NCBI GenBank assembly: GCA_024138025.1
Contig: JAMXBD010000063.1
Location: forward strand, 124,001 to 188,000
Direction: 5' to 3'
DNA length: 64,000 nt
Origin: Combretum micranthum
Lineage: Eukaryota; Streptophyta; Magnoliopsida; Myrtales; Combretaceae
The notes below the pieces were generated by a model that was not told where the DNA came from, did no database searches, and was given only the letters and a program-made list of their open reading frames with translations. Each line of letters begins with the position of its first letter. Position 1 is the stretch's first letter. Below, piece by piece: positions 58,152-64,000 of the stretch. Made by a program: the position numbers and the translations under genes.

Positions 58152-60929
58152 TGTCACACCTCTATAGGTTACTCTAGTTGTAATAGTACATCATGTAACC
58201 AACTAAGGCCTCTATAAGGTTGCATAAGTATAGTACAGCTAACATATCCCATATGGGTAAACATATAAAATAGGATCGAAGGTTGACTAGAATAAGAAGG
58301 ATATTGCATGTATATAAGTTATAAACAAAGATAACATATAAATCTAAGTCATGACATAATTATTACACCTTCGGTCTTCTTAGACCTTGCCATTACAATT
58401 CTACATAAGAACTCAAAAGAAAACTAAACATAACTTTTACTATTACAAGCATAATACTCTAATTTCTATTATACAACGAAGTTTTCTTTCCAAGCATAGA
58501 TACATAATCTCTCTTCTATCTTAACTCCCATACCTAGTTTTGGTCTTGATTCTCCTACTTATATTCTTGTAAAACAACAGTCTAAAGGAGCATAAGCATT
58601 GAAAAGCTCAGTGAGTAAAAGAAACTCAACACCACATAATAAATCATACAAGGTTTGATTAACATTCATATGAAATACAAATAGTCAAGCATATGTACAA
58701 ACATAGTTTTAGTGACCATAAACCAACTTATGGGGATTTACGCCCTCCTAAGGGGTTAAAGGACCAGCTCTATATTTTACACCCAAGAAATCTAAAGAAC
58801 TAAAGAATGAGTGTTCATTTCAAACTTTAATGTCAATTTTTACTTATAAACATATATACATATATATCACATCATTTAGTTCTTAGAATTTCCACTAAGT
58901 ATTATCGTTTTATACCAACCCTCATCAGACGACATTCTTCAAGCCTGCTTATTTTCTGTAGAATTGGCGACCCTATGATAATCTTTAACAAATTCACTGA
59001 ATTTATCTAAGTCTCATCATAGAATTGAAACGATAATACATGTTGTGAATACCAAATCAATGCAAATATGCTATGTAGTGTAATGCATGGCTAATTTATT
59101 TATAAGTCAAATAAGGTTTAGATCAATTCATTAGGTAACTATTCAAATTCTCAGACAATCCACATAATTCACTCATCATTTATTATCAACCAATTGATAA
59201 TTACTTTGAACATTACGAGATTTTTAATCAACAAACATACAACATGCATTATTCCCTAATCCTCATATATGAATTCAATTGGTGATTATATTAGAATTAT
59301 GTGCAACTATATTACAATTAGATGTAAGTGAAAAGACTCAATTACTCACCCATGCATGGTGGCTAATCGTCATAGTAATCGGCTAGAAAATCCAAATCTT
59401 AGTCAAAAGATCTTATAAAATAATAAACAACATTCTCTAAGCATGTGTCTATGTAGGACTTCTATTAATACTTAAGTATTCTAAACTTAGGTTATTATAA
59501 TTCTACTTTATTATCTATAATGAATCATGAAGCTTTAAGCTTAAATACTTTCATCTAATAAGAAACATAACACATATATAATAACATATATATATTATTC
59601 AATTAATTAAAAAATATTTTTTTAAACATGAAATAGGAGAGGCCGGGCCAGCATGCATAGCCGTGCTGACTAGCACGACTTGTGCACGCCTATGCACCCT
59701 GGTAGGACATGACCAACTCTACCATACCCTTCCAAATGGCCCGCTTGGGCTACATTCCATTTGAGATGCTGCCGGAACATCCCAAACGACTCATTTGAGT
59801 CCAAGGCTCATTCCAGACGCCACCACAGCCCTTCAAATGGCTCGTTTGGTCCTTCCATGAGCTACAACTTCAAGTTTCAAAAATTTTCACTTCCCAAAAC
59901 AAGATTTGTTCTTTAACTCCATCAAACACACTCCATCACCCTCATACTTGTGTTATATATCCTTCCAACAACTACACATGACTAATACACCAAAAATCCA
60001 AACTCTACATCAACTACACACTCCATCAATAAATAAAAGCCTATGCTATCAAATGAATTAAGACTTATACTACTGATATCATTCCTCAACTTCATTTATT
60101 CAACTTCAAACTCACCAACAACTTTCCAACCATCAAAACCCAAAAAAACATAACTTCAAATACTCAAATTTACAAGGATTAACAAGAAAAGAAGAAGATA
60201 TAACTTACCTTAGGCTAGGCTTGATATGTTAATGGAATTAGCTTGAGTTCTTGATGAGTTTTGAAAGAGAAAAAGAAGAAGATAAGGTCAATATGTGTGT
60301 GTTTGTTTTATGTCTAATACCAAGGAAAAGGAATAGAAAACTTTTGCCTAAATTTTAAATGGTTTTGTTTTATGTAAATAGATAAGGCTAGTTGACCTTG
60401 GCATAAAGAAGACTATAGTGGGTGTGTGCATATTAGTTACGGTGGGAATAAGGACCTAAAAATGCAGAAATTCAAACTTAAATTTGCATTAAAAACAACA
60501 ATATACCTTTAAATGGAAATCACTACAAAGTTTTGATAAGTTCGGCTTATAAGTTATATTTGAGAGGAAATTTTCTTATGTAAATCCATATTTGAATGCT
60601 TTAAAATTTAGAGATTAATTTTTTTTAAATCTAATTTTCTAAAGAAGTTTAGAAGTAAAATAATTGATATACAATTTGAAATGAGTTACTTGAACTATCA
60701 GATCTCTAAAGACTTAACTAATGAAAATTTTGAAAGTAATTAAATTAATATGCAACTGCAAAAAGATTTAATTGAAATTTTGAATTCTTCTTCTCATTTA
60801 ACTTGTTTCATGCATGTTAATACACTTAAATCTAATAGTCAAAACATGCATCCAAAATATATACTAGAACATAATTAATTTTTAATTCTATTTCCCAAAC
60901 TCTAAACATGGGAAAACCTAGGGATGACA
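58152..60929 (-). mobile_element. 2.8-kb solo LTR related to the gypsy LTRs at 26.8 and 46.4 kb
   Basis: On the plus strand it begins TGTCACACCTC and ends CTAGGGATGACA, so the termini are TG...CA on both strands with inverted similarity TGTCAYMCC. Flanking 5-mers are CCATA (58147-58151) and CCATC (60930-60934), a one-mismatch target duplication. Blocks shared with the 26.8-kb copy include AGGATCGAAGGTTGACTAGAATA and GGGGATTTACGCCCT. A GC-rich patch lies at 59640-59860. There is no internal coding region. Confidence 0.65.
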
Positions 60930-61116
60930 CCATCTTTTTTCACACATTACCCATACTCTAAATCAGCCACCTTTTTCTTTTGAAACACCCCATAATACCA
61001 CTGACAAAGCACCACCACTCCAACAATCAATTACCACATACCACCAGATATAACTTAAACACTACCACCAGTTTTCAGGGTTAATGTTTACAGGGGTAAG
61101 TGTTTCGTTGAAAACC

Positions 61117-61285
61117 ATGGACTATGAGGACGATATGCATGTTGAGAATGATTTAGAGTAGATTGACAACGATTTTACAATGTTGAAGCTGAGGATTACT
61201 ATAATAACAATAACAAAGATGATGATGATTATGAGTTCATCTAGGAGGCCGATGATGATTCTGATGCTTTTTACTGCTTAACCTA
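61117..61285 (+). pseudogene. Fragment resembling the N-terminus of an ARIADNE (ARI8-like) RBR ligase
   Basis: From the ATG at 61117 the reading is MDYEDDMHVENDLE, a TAG stop, IDNDF, a one-base frameshift, then YNVEAEDYYNNNNKDDDDYEFI, a second TAG and EADDDSDAF. Plant ARI7/ARI8-type ligases begin with the same kind of acidic leader (a MDSDDDM-like start, then a DDDFYSG-like motif and an Asp/Tyr-rich run). The RING1-IBR-RING2 part is absent. About 150 bp of non-AT-rich sequence upstream may be a leader. The region is short and low in complexity, so the match is suggestive only. Confidence 0.45.
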
Positions 61286-62215
61286 GTTTGACCAGTTCAA
61301 CCATAAAACGGGTTAATATCAAGGACTAGCCCATTTTTATCACTGGTCGAACTAAATTGACTAGCCAGTTGGTCCAGTTTTGACAACATTGATATTTCTA
61401 ACTTTCTCAAACAACCCCCATGATCCAAAATCCTCATATATTTTGATTTGTTCATATTGAAATAGAGATCATATCACTTATTAAAGGTACTTGAGGTTTG
61501 AGCAATGGAGTGTGTTGATATGATTGAAGCTTTAGTCATCAAAACATTAATATCACATGCAAATGCAAAGAAAAGTTGTGGTAGTTTAGTATTTAATCTA
61601 CGAAAGATATGATTTAGGAAAAAAAAATATTCAATAAGCATAATAAACCATTTATCTGAATAATTGATGGTAAATAGCAATGTATTTTATATGGTGTTCG
61701 CATGAAAAAAAAAAAATTACATGTCATTATTCCTCATTAATCAATTCACCATATCATATTGAATAAATACCTTTTCTATGAGGAAAAGCCATTTCATTTA
61801 ACATAAAAAGAAAAATATCATAGATTAACAAGAGTAGCTTGACCCAATCGGCTCCTTCATCTCTCTGTTAATCCATGCCAAGAACCCCATTAAATAGAGA
61901 ATTTCAAGAGCTTTTACCTTTTTTGTTTATGCATCGTTTATCCTAAGTTATCAACCCAAACAAGTTGGCATTTCTTACAAGACAATAACCTAAAATTGAC
62001 TGGCAGGGATAGGAATTGTTTTTTTTTTTTTAAAAAAAAAAAAGATAAATAGGACTAGGAAACATCATGAGATATACAGGAAATCAAATTACGCAAACAA
62101 ATTCCAAGAAGCAAAAACTAAATCAATACAAATTGAAATTTAATTTTTTGATAAAGTTTTTTCTGACATACAAATTAGATTAATACTAGGAATGAGCGAT
62201 TGCAATAAGTGAGGA
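61286..62215. other. Intergenic stretch left of the WLIM2 gene
   Basis: 61286-61400 holds repeated GACCAGTT/AACTGGTC-type motifs ending CCAGTTTTGACAAC, which look like a worn MITE end. The rest is AT-rich with A-runs (for example 62031-62043). The WLIM2 3' UTR must lie at its right end, near 62000-62215, but no polyadenylation signal could be fixed. Confidence 0.4.
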
Positions 62216-63807
62216 TCATTCTTCTGCTGCTGGTTTCTCAGCATCACTTTCTGTTTCAGGGATTGTCTCAGCTGATTCAGGTGGTAGAGATCCGCCGGAG
62301 GAGTTTCTTCGGTGCGTCGCCGATTCAAGGACATGCTTATAGTCCCCTTTCTCCATAAACAAACGAGCAAAATGATGTCTGCAGTAGAGGACTCCATCAT
62401 GTGCTGCATATGAAGCATGTGTTAGGAGGCATCCTCCATGAGCACACCTGAAGCATGTCTTGTGGTAACACTCTCCTTCCATCGTCAGCTACATACATAA
62501 CACGTTCTTTAGTAAATCCGCTTAACAGAAACAAGCGCAGAACCATAAGATAAAAGAACGAATACATAAGGTGCATAATCTAGATCCATGTTACAGGTAC
62601 ACGCAAACCATACTTGAAATGTTAAATCATTGTTTGTATCTTTATCTGATCTGTATTGGTTTGTTTGATCTGTTTAAGAGTAAAAATCTCTATTTTTCTA
62701 TATTTATTTCTTGATAAACAATTTAAATCAAAATGAGGCATGTTGTTGGCACACCAACGATACAAACAAAGCCAAATACAAATCAAATATCTATCATGTA
62801 TAATATTGCAAACCTTCTCTAGGGGATAACTGTCTTATTGCATGCAGCACATTTGTCCTGGGTTCCACAGAACAAGGAAGAAAGTTTACTTGGGGTCCTA
62901 GCCTGTTAATAACGAGGGACAAAAATTTAAACAAAAAGAATAAATTGTAAGTCCATCACAATGTAAATGCATTATTGGAGTGTTTGGATGTCAAGAAAAA
63001 ATTCAAATTTTCCTGGACTTGTTGATTTAAATCCTTGTAAAGATTAATATTTCATTGTGCAAATACTTGAACAAGACATCCAAACATATGCCAAAACTAT
63101 TGAGCAGGTTATGAAGGTACCAGTTCACCCTTGTCAGAAGACTTGGCTGATAATTCACCATTCACCAAAACAGAAAACATTTTGTTAGCAATCATGGGAA
63201 ATACTAATAAGATTAAAATCGATTTTTATTTTTTTTTTCGGTTCGAAAAATCGAAAACTAAGTTGCTAACCTGTGTGGAAATTCTTGCTGAAATTTCCAG
63301 ACTCCTTGAAGAGTTGCTCAAAATGAGGCTTGCAATAGAGCACACCATCCATTGAAGAGTATGTGCTCATCTGATTAACATTAATGTAAATTACTTTGTT
63401 ATAAAGAGTAATGATTAAAGCAAATCCTAAACTTTAGGCATCATTAAATGCAATTACAAATCTAAATTAGAACAAGCACTTAACCCTTCAACTATGCTAT
63501 TCATATGCATATGATCTAATCGAATTGTGAAAAAAAAGAATAATTTATTGAACCTCTCAATTATACCATCCATAAATATATGATCAAAATCGAATTTAAT
63601 CTAGACAGATGATCAAAAGAACTGAGAGAGACGGGTCCATATCTATTGAGTTCGAATGAAAACTGGACTTACCACAAGGGTTCCATTGCAATGGCTGCAT
63701 CTAAAGCATGTTTTGTGATAAGGAATACCCTCAAGGGTCATCATATCGACCGCATGGACGGTCTTATCACAAGCCTTACATTTATCCAACGTACCGGTGA
63801 AAGCCAT
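62216..63807 (-). CDS. WLIM2: WLIM2-type two-LIM-domain protein gene, 1-bp frameshift in exon 4
   Basis: Five minus-strand exons with GT-AG borders: 63807-63673, 63370-63271, 63146-63121 (26-nt microexon), 62902-62814 and 62488-62216. Exon 1 starts MAFTGTLDKCKACDKTVHAV, the plant WLIM2 N-terminus. LIM1 ligands are C10, C13, H31, C34, C37, C40, C58 and H61. LIM2 starts DKCAACNK in exon 4, and exon 5 carries GECYHKTCFRCAHGGC, then LYCRHHF and an acidic tail ending AAEE. The family would give about 207 residues. Exon 4 is 89 nt where 90 keeps frame: one base is missing after NKTV, giving a TAG two codons later and a product of about 114 residues with only LIM1. WLIM proteins bundle actin and some enter the nucleus. 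This is either a recent lesion or a sequencing indel. Confidence 0.88.
62981..63086. mobile_element. Small MITE-like element in a WLIM2 intron
   Basis: TGTTTGGATGTC at 62981-62992 is matched by GACATCCAAACA at 63075-63086, a perfect 12-bp inverted repeat around 82 bp, inside the intron between the microexon and exon 4. The form TGTTTGGATG is common at ends of plant hAT-type MITEs. No clear target duplication is visible. Confidence 0.5.
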
Positions 63808-64000
63808 TGTTCAAAATTGGTCTTCTAAAACAAAACAAAAAAAAAAAAAAAAAACGAAAAATCCTTTGTGCGTTTTTGGGTTTGTTTGTATGAGGAGAGG
63901 AAAAAAGAGCTGAATTAATTTAGTTCTTGTTTTCTTCCTCAGACAAAACTTGAAAAAATGGGTTTGAGCAAAGTCTTAGGTTTTTCCAAACAAAGACAAG
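63808..64000 (-). promoter_or_regulatory. 5' leader/promoter-proximal region of WLIM2
   Basis: The sequence before the exon 1 ATG carries a long T-run on the minus strand (about 63834-63854) and CT-rich stretches toward the window edge. No TATA box can be fixed with confidence; the promoter probably extends past the window. Confidence 0.4.

Overview
This is nuclear DNA from a flowering plant, most likely a dicot. It is AT-rich, its one clear intact gene is an intronless plant U-box (PUB) ubiquitin ligase, a plant-type LIM gene with introns lies at the right end, and most of the rest is plant LTR retrotransposons and small DNA transposons. No operons, CRISPR arrays, rRNA or tRNA genes were seen. 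The species cannot be told from the sequence alone.

Layout. 1-8.3 kb: gene-poor DNA with a non-autonomous hAT element (2073-2510, perfect 8-bp target duplication), two decayed copies of a Tourist-like MITE (3276-3523, 3997-4173) and the tail of a LINE-type RNase H domain (7586-8310, minus). 9368-10642 (+): intact PUB22/23/24-like U-box/ARM E3 ligase with an upstream TATA box and CT-rich promoter. 10.6-18.8 kb: AT-rich spacer with one likely LTR fragment (about 13972-15300) and short tandem duplications. 18845-23950 (+): full-length but inactive Ty1/copia element with both LTRs, PBS, PPT and a perfect 5-bp target duplication. 24226-26080 (-): broken menthol-dehydrogenase-type SDR gene. 26.8-38.3 kb: Ty3/gypsy debris (gag pieces, PBS, long LTRs) with a second hAT element at 28075-28793. 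40874-45130 (-): second copia element of a related family, with gag and half of one LTR deleted. 45131-51545: an Athila-like gag (minus) split by a 4.8-kb solo LTR (46393-51230), which itself carries a Tourist-like MITE. 51546-56141 (-): third copia element, of another family. 58152-60929: another solo LTR. 61117-61285: fragment resembling the start of an ARIADNE (ARI8-like) RBR ligase gene. 62216-63807 (-): WLIM2-type two-LIM actin-binding protein gene in five exons, including a 26-nt microexon, with a 1-bp deletion in exon 4.

Functionally only two host genes matter: the U-box ligase (ubiquitin transfer, stress and immunity signalling by family) and the WLIM2 gene (actin bundling by family), the latter broken as written. 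The others are relics. I found no convincing undescribed biological system. The most unusual signals are primer-binding-site-like motifs repeated inside the LTR end of the first copia element, a chimeric double polypurine tract in the same element, a transposon nest that can be unpicked step by step, and the frameshift in WLIM2.
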